Under the pieces are notes generated by a model that saw only the letters and a list, made by a program, of their open reading frames with translations, was not told the origin of the DNA and made no database searches. Both the position numbers and the translations under genes were made by a program. A stretch of DNA of 64,000 nucleotides from Perca fluviatilis (lineage: Eukaryota > Chordata > Actinopteri > Perciformes > Percidae): positions 7,276,434 through 7,340,433 of the forward strand of contig NC_053123.1 of NCBI RefSeq assembly GCF_010015445.1, written 5' to 3'. Shown piece after piece: positions 35,395 through 45,619 of this stretch (positions within the stretch are counted from its first letter, which is position 1; every line of letters begins with the position of its first letter).

Positions 35395-36931
35395 GTACGT
35401 TGTGGAACGTTGTTGCCACATTTCAGGCCTCAAACATAAAGATATAAACTGTAATTTTTGTGAGAGAATCAACAACAAGTGGGTCCCAATTATGAAGTGG
35501 AACGAAATTCATTGGCTATTTCAAACCTTTTTAACAAATAAAAACTGAAAAGAGTGGGTGCAAAATTATTCAGCCCCTTTACTTTCAGTGCAGCAAACTC
35601 TCCCAGAAGTTCAGTGAGGATCTCTGAATGATCCAATGTTGACCTAAATGACTAATGATGATAAATAGAATCTAGCTGTGTGTAATCAAGTCTCCGTATA
35701 AATGCACCTGCTCTGTGATAGTCTCAGAGGTCTGTGTAAAGCGCAGAGAGCATCATGAAGAACAAGGAACACACCAGGCAGGTCCGAGATACTGTTGTGG
35801 AAGTTTAAAGCCGGTTGGATAGAAAAAGATTTCCCAAGCTTTAAACATCCCAAGGAGCACTGTGCAAGCGATAATATTGAAATGGAAGGAGTATCAGACC
35901 ACTACAAATCTACGAAGACCGGCGTCCCTCTAAACTTTCAGCTCATACAATGAGAAGACTGATCAGAGATGCAGCCAAGAGGCCCATGATCACTCTGGAT
36001 GAACTGCAGAGATCTACAGCTGAGGTGGGAGACTCTGTCCATAGGACAACAATCTGTATACTGCACAAATCTGGCCTTTATGGAAGAGTGGCAAGAAGAA
36101 AGCCATTTCTTAAAGATATCCAAAAAATGTCGTTTAAAGTTGCCAAAAGCCACCTGGGAGACACACCAAACATGTGGAAGAATGTGCTGTGGTCAGATGA
36201 AACCAAAATCGAACTTTTGGCAACAATGCAAAACGTTATGTTTGGGTAAAAGCAACACAGCTCATCACCCTGAACACACCATCCCCACTGTCAAAATGGT
36301 GGTGGCAATCATGGTTTGGGCCTGCTTTTCTTCAGCAGGGACAGGGAAGATGGTTAAAATTGATGGGAAGATGGATGGAGCCAAATACAGGACCATTCTG
36401 GAAGAAAACCTGATGGAGTCTGCAAAGACCTGAGACTGGGGCAGGAGATTTGTTTCCAACAAGACAATGATCCAAAATAAAGCAAAATCTACAATGGACT
36501 GGTTACAAATAAACATATCCAGGTGTTAGAATGGCCAAGTCAAAGTCAACCTGAATCAATGAGAATTGTGGAAAGAACTACTGCTGTTACAGCTCTCATC
36601 AACCTCACTGAGCTCGAGCTGTTTTGAAGGAGGAATGGGAAAATGTCGTCTCGATGTGCAAAACTGTAGAGACTACCCCAAGCGGCTTACAGCTGTACGC
36701 AGCAGAAGGTGGCTACAAAGTATTAACTTAAGGGGGCTGAATAATTTTGCACAATATTTCAGTTTTATTTGTTTAAAAGTTTGAATATCCAATAAATTTC
36801 GTTCCACTTCATGATTGTGTCCCACTTGTTGTTGATTCTTCACAAAAATTACAGTTTTATATCTTTATGTTTGAGGCCTGAAATGTGGCAAAGGTCGAAA
36901 AGTTGAAGGGCGATACTTTCGCAAGGCACTG
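35395..36931 (+). mobile_element. Tc1-like element, copy 1, inserted in the hAT pseudogene; left end rearranged
   Basis: The right end reads CTTTCGCAAGGCACTG followed by TA at 36932-36933. The inner left arm (ACATTTCAGGCCTCAAACAT at about 35418) pairs with the right arm, but the outer 45 bp expected at the left end are missing and replaced by about 20 bp of odd sequence (35395-35412). The element is bordered on both sides by a copy of the same 32 bp of hAT sequence (35363-35394 and 36932-36963). Plus orientation. Confidence 0.9.
35755..36726 (+). pseudogene. Tc1-like transposase pseudogene in copy 1
   Basis: A DDE transposase of the Tc1/mariner superfamily, which cuts and pastes at TA sites (family knowledge). 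It starts MKNKEHTRQVRDTVVE at 35755, then a stop. The second helix-turn-helix region AHTMRRLIRDAAKRP is intact at 35941-35985. The first catalytic aspartate region WSDETKIEL lies near 36191-36217. HTIPTVKMVVAIMVWA and SSAGTGKMVKIDGK follow in a shifted frame. The QDNDPKH-type second aspartate region and the WPSQSPD-type third region (36450-36570) are damaged by small deletions. It ends at TAA 36724-36726. Length about 970 bp against about 1 kb for an intact gene. Inactive. Confidence 0.88.
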
Positions 36932-37246
36932 TACGTTTGTGACAGTGGGTTTGTCGGTACTTTAGCCAGGTGGCGGAAAGTTGTTGGACATTTCAAACAC
37001 AGTCCTGCCAACACAGCAGAGAAGAAAGTTCAGCATGCCTCTCATGGGCAAGCAGAAGAATCCCTACTCCGGGATGTACCAATGCGCTGGAATTCAACTC
37101 TTGACATGATCCAGCGGGTACAACACAACAAAGACCTACTGGAAGCAAAGCTGGCACAGCAGAAGCACAACTTAGCCATGCTGAGCTCAGCCGATTGTGA
37201 CAGGCTGTCAAAGAAAAGCAGTGGAAACACTGCTGGAGCCATGCAG

Positions 37247-37409
37247 GTAGGTTGATTTCCCTATCCTCTCCCATTTTATTTTCGGAGCAATCTGATTACT
37301 ATAATAGTCCCTTTGTTGTTGTATTCTAGAAATAATGTTAGGCCTGTCCGCTAAATGGGTGTTATCTGAACGCACTGTGTTCATTCTGTTGGTCTTGTGA
37401 GGTTGTAGG
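37247..37409 (+). other. GT-AG intron inside the hAT pseudogene
   Basis: GCAG|GTAGGT at the left and GTTGTAG|G at the right. Removing it brings ETLLEPCR next to YV-ELLGGD, as in related transposases. So this copy kept the parental intron and is not a processed copy. Confidence 0.6.
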
Positions 37410-37599
37410 TATGTGAGCTCCTGGGTGGTGATGTGTCCTGCTCTGTGGCGCTGCCGGCACTCTGCCCTCTCTTGTGTACGATGGAGGTCTCAGATGTTGA
37501 CCCTGCCTATATAGTGCCCTTCAAGGGTGCATTCCCCGAGGACCTCAACAGACGAAAGGAGAACACAAACCTGACATGGCTAAACAAGGGATTTACAGT

Positions 37600-40357
37600 A
37601 TGTCAGAATTATTGCCACGTTCCCCATGCAAGTATTTCTTGTATCAAATTTTGACTTCCAAATCCTGAAAATTAGCATAACTTACTGGTCAATTAATGAA
37701 TTTCCAACCATTTCCAGTCTACAGATAATTTGAACAACTCACCATGTAAGTCTTACTTTGGCACTTCTAATGTGTAGATTACAGATTCCCATACACAAAC
37801 ATACATCATTAATATGCTAAAACATACAGCATGTAAAGAGATGGAAACAAAAAAAACAAACCTTTTCTGTTAACACTTTCACTGATGTATGACTCAGATA
37901 TATAAGTGTTTTCACAAGTCCTGCCTAGTGCAGCTTCACACATTGCATGTATCAATGTGTGAATGACACACTGGGTTAACCAAAGGCATCTCGAGACCAA
38001 GTCTATCTCCGCACACACAATAGAACAAAGATTAACTTAGTGTCAAGATCATTTTGGGATCCTCTGTTCTGCCTCAGTTGAAGCCTTCAATGGCAGTTGT
38101 TCATGGCCATCCACAATTTGCAAACCAAAAAGAATGACAATCTTTGTCAAACCGAGTTTCTTTTCCACCCTCTCTGTTTAATTCCATGGAACAGAATCTC
38201 ATTCAGCACTGGTTCAAAGGCAGCACTGCTGCAACTGGTACCCCATTCCCATTTTCATGAAACTACTGCCTAGAATTATTCGTGTCTTAGCATTGAGGTG
38301 ACACTGAGCTCATCTCCAAAAGTTTTTTTAGCCTGCCTTATTTTCCCTGGGCTGAAAACTGTCACACATTCGTGTTGTTGTTAAAGGGCATGACATGCAG
38401 GAAGGAGTGGATTATTAAGCCCTGTGCAATTACTGTCTGTTTTTTTTTTATTATTATTGAAAGGGGTTTATCTTTTTCACGATGGACCACGTGTCACTTG
38501 TTCTGTCCTATTAATTCTAATTGATGCTGGATGCGTGTGTGTGTGTGTGTGTGTGTGTGCTTTGTTGTCAGTACTGTATATGCACTTAAGCCTCCTCAAG
38601 CCTTGTTGGATAAAAGCCTCGAAATGCATATAAGAGCGTGTCAGGAAGTGGGGTGGAGGGCAAGTGTGTATTTGGACAGGATGTGTGCCATTAACGACCA
38701 AATCATTACCCAACAGCAGCACAAAATAATCCTCCAATACAACACGACGCATATGAGCACAGTTTATTCGATTGGAGAATCTTAATAAACATACGCTCAG
38801 TAAAGAGGGTGAACCACTGCAAAGTAACCACGCCAAGAAGACTCTAAAGATTCTTATTTTTATTTTTTTTTAAGAATTGAAATACCAAGGATGTGTAAAG
38901 TAGATGACGACAATCTTCCAAATGCCATAAATCATGATGATAATAATAATAATAATAAAAATCCCATTTGGTCTGGTTTGTGTTTTAATAAAGCATATCC
39001 TAATGAGCCTATTATCATAATCAAATTCATTTTAACAACTTTGATATCCAAATGAGATCCCTATCTTCTGACAGGGGATTTTGTATGTGGCAAGTAGTTT
39101 TATGATCTCCTGCCGGCGACCTGTCACATGGAATCTTTCTATGATGTTTGTAATATATATATATATATATCAGGGAAATGTTTGCCCCTCTTGTGTTTAA
39201 TATTAACATCCAAGTGTAGCCTACTGGTATTTAGGCTGCAAACGGCAGTCATGAATCCATATTGATGTGTGGCTGGTTATGAGCTATAATATCAAAAGCC
39301 TACCGCTACTGCCCATGAGTGTGTGGAATCGGCTTGGAGCTATTTTAAGGGTTCAGACTTGGACAGACGACAGGGGAAATATATGGCGGCACAGTCGGCT
39401 GATTTACACAGGGAGGCGAGGCGCTGCAGCCCGCTCCGCTCCTTTTATCGCTTTTGGACACCGTGGAGAGAAAACAAGTTCACAGCACAGTGGCCTATAC
39501 AGTAAGCGACTACATTTAGGCTACATTTAAAGTAACACGTGATGAAACGTTTGGGATGCCAAAATAAGCCAATTTGACGATATTTATAATTTCCCAGTGG
39601 GATTTTTTTATTCCTGAATTTGGGGAATTCAAATCAGCGTGCGATGCTCGAACTGAGCTGTAATCAGTGTGACATAGCCAGGAGTTGAACAGAACCGTGT
39701 ATGTTCAAGTTACACAGTGACCACATAAAGACTTCATGCGACTATCTGTATAAACTAACAGTGTTCGTAGCCTATTATTATTATTATTGTGGCGCACATC
39801 GCGACAACCTTCCCCAATCATTCTCTGCCCCCCCCTAACACCCCGTTAAAAGGACCCTCACTGCTGGTGTTTTTCACTTCGTCTCGGATCGACATCATTG
39901 ATCCCTTGCCTGCCAGGTGATCATTCTGACACGGTCGGCGGTGAACGCCTGGCTCGCCGTCATGCTCCGAGACAAACTCAACGAGGCTATAAATGCGCAT
40001 CAAAGGAACCCAGAAACTCTGCATCCTCTCATCACCCGCGGGCTTTTGCTGCGTTCACTGCAGCCTATATATATGCTCCACAGCACCAGCACCAACACGG
40101 TACCAAGGCATGGTGTCTGGATACGCACATAAAAGCCGCAATAACAAAAAGAATGAGTCGTTTTAAGACCTCTTCTAAACTTTGATTCGGTCCTCTAAAA
40201 CGCTGCTTATAGTCTTGCTGTAGTCTATAGTCTTGTTTAGCTATACTATCTTGGGCTATGGGCTATGTGTTTCACTTGGACAATGGGTGCACATCTAGAT
40301 AAAGCACAAACAAGAGCCTGGAGCGAGACTGCAACTCTTGACTCCCTGCTCTGTAGG
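37600..40357. other. Intron 1 sequence near exon 1, no gene seen
   Basis: Contains a (GT)n run at 38537-38560, a (TAA)n run at 38939-38957 and a (TA)n run at 39151-39170. GC content and CG dinucleotides rise from about 39300 toward exon 1. Open frames at 39267-40185 have no domain. Confidence 0.5.
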
Positions 40358-40740
40358 ACTCACCGGAGCAGTTCCAGCCGGTCGGCGTCTGGCAGTCGCT
40401 GAGGGAGGAAGGGAAGGCGCGCAGCTGCTCCACAGGTAAAGTGGCGAGAAACGAGACGAGCGTGATCCGGAGCCAGCCTCCCGCCGTCCCGCTCCACTGG
40501 CGCAGCCGCCGGGGCTCCTCGAGCGGTGCCTGCGCCGCCGCGGAGAGACCCATATCTCACTGGCCACGACAGCACACGCGACGCGGGGAAGAGACGCAGA
40601 CACTCCGTTCCGACAACTCCAGTCCCTGCAGGTTCAGCGGGGCGCCTAGATACCGACTGCAGACCATTTTCCGTGCGAGACCGTGCGCCCCATGTAGCAG
40701 TGCCCCCCCCGGTGTAGACTGACCGAATGGGTTCCGCCCG
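40330..40740 (-). promoter_or_regulatory. tmeff2: CpG-rich promoter / 5' leader region of tmeff2
   Basis: A block visibly rich in CG dinucleotides surrounds exon 1, in contrast to the AT-rich flanks, as expected for a CpG-island promoter. No convincing TATA box stands upstream of the start codon on the minus strand. The transcription start cannot be placed from sequence alone; the 5' untranslated leader is inferred to occupy part of 40554-40740. Confidence 0.6.
40364..40553 (-). CDS. tmeff2: tmeff2 (tomoregulin-2) coding exon 1: signal peptide and mature N-terminus
   Basis: First coding exon of tomoregulin-2, a type I membrane protein whose ectodomain carries two follistatin-like modules and an EGF-like module (known for the family). 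The exon reads 63 codons plus one base. Residues about 27-46 hold the only hydrophobic stretch and form a weak signal peptide, with likely cleavage before FPSS. Then comes SLSDCQTPTGWNCSG, which matches my memory of vertebrate TMEFF2 closely and TMEFF1 poorly. NCS is an N-glycosylation sequon. The start is fixed by an in-frame TGA two codons upstream, with G at -3 and +4. The donor is G|GTGAGT at 40363-40358, leaving phase 1, which exon 2 completes. The residues before the hydrophobic core differ from the mammalian protein, as is usual for signal regions. I cannot tell which teleost duplicate (a or b) it is. Confidence 0.93.
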
Positions 40741-41191
40741 ATCCAGGGGAGGGAGGCTGCTGCGATAAGAGGGAGGACTGGAGGGTGGGAAACTGCCGAG
40801 GGGTTGGTGAGCGATGGAGGAGGTGGTGGTGGTTGTTGTTGTGTGGGATGGAGTCAGGCTGGAAAAGTTAGCCAGGCAGGCAAAGACGACTTGCCAGAAG
40901 GGGATGATGCTCAAAGATGAGGAGAGGGAGAAGAAAAGATGAGAAGAGGAAAAAAAAGGGGGGGGGGGGGAGGTGATAAAAAAAAAGGAGGTAATACAAC
41001 TGTAAAACTCAAGAGGATGTAGCCAGATTAGGTAGGTAGGTAGGTATCCCACGGACAGGGTTTGGAGATGACGGCGGTTGTGTGATAGTATCCACGGGTG
41101 AGACGAGCAGCTCTCCTGCACGAGCGCAGCGGTCCCTCCGGTTTACTTTGTAGCTTTGCTATGTGCGGAGCGTTCAGAGTCGCAGCGAGTT

Positions 41192-41193
<2 letters not shown>

Positions 41194-41249
<56 letters not shown>

Positions 41250-41350
41250 GTTCTCGCTCTCTCTGTCTCTCGCTCTCGCTGTTGTTCTCGCTCTCTCTGT
41301 CTCTCTCACTTTGTCTCACTTTGTCCCTCTGTCTATCTCTCTCTCTCCCT
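41194..41350. repeat. (CT)n microsatellite in the tmeff2 upstream region
   Basis: Pure CT for about 50 bp (41194-41243), then a twofold imperfect repeat of CGCTGTTGTTCTCGCTCTCT and further CT-rich units. Polypurine on the tmeff2 strand, so able to form non-B DNA (general knowledge). Frames across it are low-complexity. Confidence 0.95.
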
Positions 41351-41369
41351 CACACACACGCGCACGCTG

Positions 41370-41370
<1 letters not shown>

Positions 41371-41428
<58 letters not shown>
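41371..41428. repeat. (CA)n microsatellite in the tmeff2 upstream region
   Basis: About 29 CA units, 20 bp after the CT block with CACACACGCGCACG between. Confidence 0.95.
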
Positions 41429-42442
41429 AGCAGCTGGTTTCTACTGTGGTTATGATCACGTGGTAGTATGATGCTAAGAGGGAGGGGGTCCTCCATTATA
41501 ATTGGAATATCTTACTGGTGGAGTAGGCAAAAGATAGGAAAACAGAATGAGAGAATTTTTTTTGTTTAAAAGGAAAAAGGGAGAGAAAGTAAAGACAGGC
41601 AAATTGCCTGTTGTCCTATAACTTGGTGGTGCCTACACCATGGATAGGCAATACAAGGGGGAGGGCGGGAGATACACTGCCTTTTATAATTGGTGGGGAG
41701 CATTTAAAAAGTCTGCAGGAATCGATTTGTCCAGCCTGGCCTTGGATAATTGCTCCGCTCTGAAACGACACTGATGCTATTCCTGGGTCTCTGCCTCCAG
41801 GCCATCTAAGAGACCTCAATATTATTCATTTAGGCTAGATGTTTTGGACATATAACCTACTGCTGTAACGAGGGGCGGGATGCGGCTAGTAATTGACATT
41901 CTTTTGGCATTAAAAACACTAGAAGGTGTACAGCATCTGAGCGAGTTAAAGAGACCAAGTCCAACATCAGGTTGAGACAAAGCTGTCATTTACACTGGGG
42001 ACACTGTCCCTACCACTTTTTGAAATGTTCGCATTTTGTCCCCATCACTTTGAACAATATTACCGCTGTACAATATACCAACATGTCCAGGTAAGATGTC
42101 TGAGGTTACATACACAGCTATAAAAGAAAAGAAAGTGAAAAACACTATCTTTACGATAGTAAAACTGCATTTTTACTGTTTTTCAGAAAGTAATGGAGGT
42201 GAAAGCAATGGAAACACCGCATTCATTTGTATTTAGAGATGATGCAGACATCCAGTGGGATGAAGAAAACTCGCCGCATGATGCTGGAGAGAGGCAGGAT
42301 TAGTCACACTATTCTTTGGTACTGTTATGCACCTTTAGTTTTTTGCAGTAATTCCATAAATTACTAGAGACAAAATACTATATTGAAGCAAACTGCTGAT
42401 TTTCATTCGTTCTTGTTTACCTTACGTAAAAATTGGTATCAA
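41429..42442. other. Upstream intergenic DNA, no gene seen
   Basis: No recognisable element. The stretch 42187-42300 has an open frame reading MEVKAMETPHSFVFRDDADI on the plus strand, then DEENSPHDAGERQD; short and unsupported by splice sites, so not called. Confidence 0.4.
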
Positions 42443-42493
42443 TCAATCAATCAACTTTATTCAAGACACAGAGGTCCATAGAAACAACACAAT

Positions 42494-42498
<5 letters not shown>

Positions 42499-42533
<35 letters not shown>
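42499..42533. repeat. (TA)n microsatellite, Tc1 landing site
   Basis: The TA run continues on the far side of the Tc1 at 44048-44062. Confidence 0.95.
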
Positions 42534-42534
<1 letters not shown>

Positions 42535-42536
<2 letters not shown>

Positions 42537-44047
42537 GTGCCTTGGAAAGTATTCGCCCCTCGACTTTTTGTGAAGAATCAACAACAAGTGGGACACAATC
42601 ATGAAGTGAACGAAATTTATTGGATATTTCAAACCTTTTAACAAATCAAAAACTGAAAATTGGGTGTCAAAATTATTCAGCCCCTTCAGTTAATACTTTA
42701 AGCGCCACCTTTTGTGCGATTACAGCTGTAAGTCGCTTGGGGTATGTCTCTATCAGTTTTGCACATCGAGACTGACATTTTGCCCATTCCCCTTGCAAAA
42801 CAGCTCGAGCTCAGTGAGGTGGATGGAGGCGTTTGTGAACAGAGTTTTCAGTTCTTTCCACAGATTCTCGATTGATTCAGGTCTTGGCCATTCTAACACC
42901 TGGATATGTTTATTTGTGAACCATTCCATTGTAGATTTTGCTTTATGTTTTGGATCATTGTTTGTTGGAAGACAAATCTCGTCCAGTCTCAGGTTTTGCA
43001 GACTCCATCAGGTTTTCTTCAGAATGGTCCTGTATTTGGCTCCATCAATCTTCCCATCAATTTTAACCATCTTCCCTGTCCCTGCTGAAGGCAGGCCCAA
43101 ACCATGATGCTGCCACCACCATGTTTGACAGTGGGGATGGTGTGTTCAGGGTGATGAGCTGTGTTGCTTTCGCCAAACATAACGTTTTGCATTGTTGCCA
43201 AAAGTTTGATTTTGGTTTCATCTGACCACACACCTTTTCCACATGTTTGGTGTGTCTCCCCAGGTGCTTTTGGCAAACTTTAAACGACACTTTTATGGAT
43301 ATCTTTAAGAAATGGCTTTCTTCTTGCCACTCTTCCATAAAGGCTAGATTTGTGCAGTATCACGACTGATTGTTGTCCTATGGACAGAGTCTCCCGCCTC
43401 AGCTGTAGATCTCTGCAGTTCATCCAGAGTGATCATGGGCCTCTTGGCTGCATCTCTGATCAGTCTTCTCATTGTATGAGCTGGAAGTTTAGAGGGATGG
43501 CTGGGTCTTCGTAGATTTGCAGTGGTCTGACACTCCTTCCATTTCAATATTATCGCTTGCACAGTGCTCCTTGGGATGTTTAAAACTTGGGAAATCTTTT
43601 GTATCCAAATCCGGCTTCAAACTTCTCCCACAGAATTATCTCGGACCTGCCGTGTGTTCCTTGTGTCTTCATGATGCTCTCTGCGCTTTACGGACCTCTG
43701 AGACTATCACAGAGCAGGTGCATTTATACGGAGACTTGATTACACACAGCTGGATTCTATTTATCATCATTAGTCATTTAGGTCAACATTGGATCATTCA
43801 GAGATCCTCACTGAACTTGCGAGAGTTTGCTGCACTGAAAGTAAAGGGGCTGAATAATTTTGCCGCCCAATTTTTCAGTTTTATTTGTTAAAAAGTTTGA
43901 AATATCCAATAAATTCGTTCCACTTCATTATGTATCCCACTTGTTGTTGATTCGTCACAAAATAACAGTTTTATATCTTTATGTTTGAAGCCTGAAATGT
44001 GGCAAAAGGTTAAAAGTTCAAGGGGCGAATACTTTCATAAGGCATTG
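42535..44047 (-). mobile_element. Tc1-like element, copy 2, reverse orientation, both ends present
   Basis: The left end reads CAGTGCCTTGGAAAGTATTC and the right end read inward is CAATGCCTTATGAAAGTATTC. The arms include the TTGTTGATTC and GCCTGAAATGTGGC words seen in copies 1 and 3. It is inserted in a TA run. The transposase lies on the minus strand. Confidence 0.92.
42690..43672 (-). pseudogene. Tc1-like transposase pseudogene in copy 2
   Basis: Starts MKTQGTHGR at 43672. HTMRRLIRDAAKRP lies at about 43478-43437, VWSDETKIKL at about 43232-43203, and the QHPEHTIPTVK-like part of the catalytic core follows in order. The stop is TAA at 42692-42690. Frame changes lie near 43600, 43350 and 43080, and the region of the second and third acidic residues (42870-42990) is out of frame. 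About 980 bp, close to full length, but inactive. It is less damaged than copy 3. Confidence 0.85.
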
Positions 44048-44157
44048 TATATATATATATATAAAAACAATACAAAACATTTAAGAATGGTGCCGATGAG
44101 GCATCATTTTTAAAACCTATACAGGCTTCGAGTCCATTGTTTCCAAAAAGCAGATTA

Positions 44158-45426
44158 CAGTGCCTTAAAGTATTCCCCTTGAACGTTTCGACCTTTCACA
44201 TTCCAACATAATATAAATGTAATTTTGTGAAGAATCAACAACAGTGGTAATTATGAGTGACGAATTATTGTATTTCATTTTTAACAAATAAAATGTGGTC
44301 AAAATTCAGCCTTTACTTTCAGTGCAGCAATTCCAATAGTGAGGATCTCTTGATAATTTGACTAAATGACTAATGATGATAAATAGAATATGTGTGTAAT
44401 AAGTTCTTATAATCACCTGCTCTGTGATAGTTCAGGGAAGGAGAGAGATCATGAAACAAGACAACCAGAGTCGAGATACTGTTGGAGAAGTTTAAGCTTT
44501 GATACAGAGCTTTACCATGGACTGTGGATAATATTGATGGAAGAGTAATGCAATTAGGACGCCCTAAACTTCAGCTCATACAATGAGGTGATCGAGATGC
44601 AGCCAAGAGGCCCATGATCACTCTGGATGAACTGCAGAGATCTACAGCTGAGGGTGGGAGACTCTGTCCATAAAAATCAGTCGTATACTGACAAATTGGC
44701 CTTTATATCGTTTAAAGTTTGCCAAGCCACCTGGAACATACCAAACATGTGGAAGAAGGTGCTGTGGTCAGATGAAACCAATCACTTTTGCAACAATGCA
44801 AACTTATGTTTGGCGTAAAGCAACACCACTCATCACCCTGCACACCATCCCCACTGTCAACATGGTGGTGGCAGATCATGGTTTGGGCTGCTTTTCTCTG
44901 CAGACAGGAGATGGTTAAAATTGATGGGAATAGAGCCAATACAGACATTTGGGTGTGGGTCTGCTGGACTGACAATATCAAAACTAGCAAAATTACAATG
45001 AATGGTTCACAAATAAACATATCCAGGTGTTAGAATGGGTGTTGTATGGTGGTGTGCTTTACGAGTATGTTCTACAAGTTTCTTAATTATTTACGGTTGG
45101 GGTTAACTTATTTTGTATCCGTTCTCCACAACGTTGCGCCTGGGGCTTGTTTGGTGTTTACGGCCTCTGGATATACATGTTTATACGGCTTGTTACACAC
45201 ACTGTTATTTATCATTAGTTTAGGACATGTGGTTACGCTTTGAGGTTGCTGCTGAAAGGGGCTGAATAATTTTTCAATTTTTCAGTTTTATTTGTTTAAA
45301 TTGAAATATCCAATAAATTTCGCCACTTCTGATTGTGTCCACTTGTTGTGATTCTTCACAAAATTACAGTTTTTATCTTTATGTTTGAGCCCGATGTGGC
45401 AGTCAAGTTCGGGGGCAAAGGCACTG
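44158..45426 (+). mobile_element. Tc1-like element, copy 3, full ends but riddled with small deletions
   Basis: Starts CAGTGCCTTAAAGTATTCCC after TA at 44156-44157 and ends GGCACTG before TA at 45427-45428. The transposase region is alignable by eye with copies 1 and 2 but lacks one to ten bases at dozens of places. GATGCAGCCAAGAGGCCCATGATCACTC is still intact at 44596. A 220-bp stretch (about 45036-45255) has no counterpart in the other copies. Confidence 0.85.
45036..45255. other. Unmatched 220-bp segment inside Tc1 copy 3
   Basis: Starts GGTGTTGTATGGTGGTGTGC and ends GGTTGCTGCTG, where the Tc1 text resumes as AAAGGGGCTGAATAATTT. It replaces the last third of the transposase. Its origin is not recognised; it could be an insertion-deletion or a poor consensus. 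Confidence 0.5.
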
Positions 45427-45619
45427 TATACCTTGTGTCACTCTTAGAAACGTCAACTATGGACACAATGATCATATTCGTTGACCCTGTCAGTCTGCAC
45501 ATGAATCTATACATAATATTGTATATTATACAATCTATATCTTTTCTTTAAAGAAACTATTGAGTAGTGTGAAGTCACTCAAATTGTTCAAACTGGAAAG
45601 ATGAGAAAGTTTGCAATTT

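Larger units (their letters stand above)
34300..37600 (+). pseudogene. hAT-family (ZBED-like) transposase pseudogene, split by a Tc1 element
   Basis: Broken transposase of a hAT element of the kind that gave rise to ZBED genes. Recognisable pieces in order: a Cys pair (NKCNVCQ) near 34300; IVEDIIQIASGDTLY near 34430; NYLGVAAHTI and DKWQLHSFTLGVLKTEERHF (34605-34690, two frames); FEKRMIVAKENNHPVEP near 34900; DSGFVGTL at 35370; then after the Tc1, RWRKVVGHFKHSP, RWNSTLDMIQRVQHNKD (37084-37134) and KHNLAMLSS. The RWNST block is a conserved hAT feature. ETLLEPCR in a shifted frame runs into a GT-AG intron (37247-37409), after which ELLGGDVSCSVALPAL and EVSDVDPAYIV continue. There are many stops and at least four frame changes. 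The catalytic C-terminal dimerisation part is absent. Not functional. Confidence 0.85.
20211..40363 (-). other. tmeff2: tmeff2 intron 1 (20.2 kb)
   Basis: Bounded by the exon 1 donor GTGAGT and the exon 2 acceptor CCTCCAG on the minus strand. A long first intron is typical of this gene in vertebrates. It holds several DNA transposon remains, a broken hAT transposase gene and microsatellites, listed separately. I found no additional convincing exon in it. Confidence 0.9.
42443..44157 (+). repeat. LINE-tail-like repeat split by a Tc1 element (pieces 42443-42498 and 44062-44157)
   Basis: The left piece has CAATCAATCAATCAACTTTATTC and GGTCCATAGAAACAACAC. The right piece resumes with AACAATACAAAACATTTAAG. 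The two pieces read on from each other once the Tc1 and TA run are taken out. It looks like a 3' tail of a non-LTR element with TCAA-type start; the family is not certain. Confidence 0.6.

Noticed and set aside
37809..38836. Open frames near 38 kb as possible additional tmeff2 exons
   Set aside because: No match to any tomoregulin segment; exons 1 and 2 already join exactly in phase, so no exon is required between them.
40360..41121. 253-codon minus-strand frame over exon 1
   Set aside because: It overlaps tmeff2 exon 1 in a different frame and consists of S/P/F-rich translation of the CT-rich leader. The tmeff2 frame is the supported one.
41098..41471. SLSLSL and HTHTHT repeat proteins in three frames
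   Set aside because: Pure microsatellite translation.
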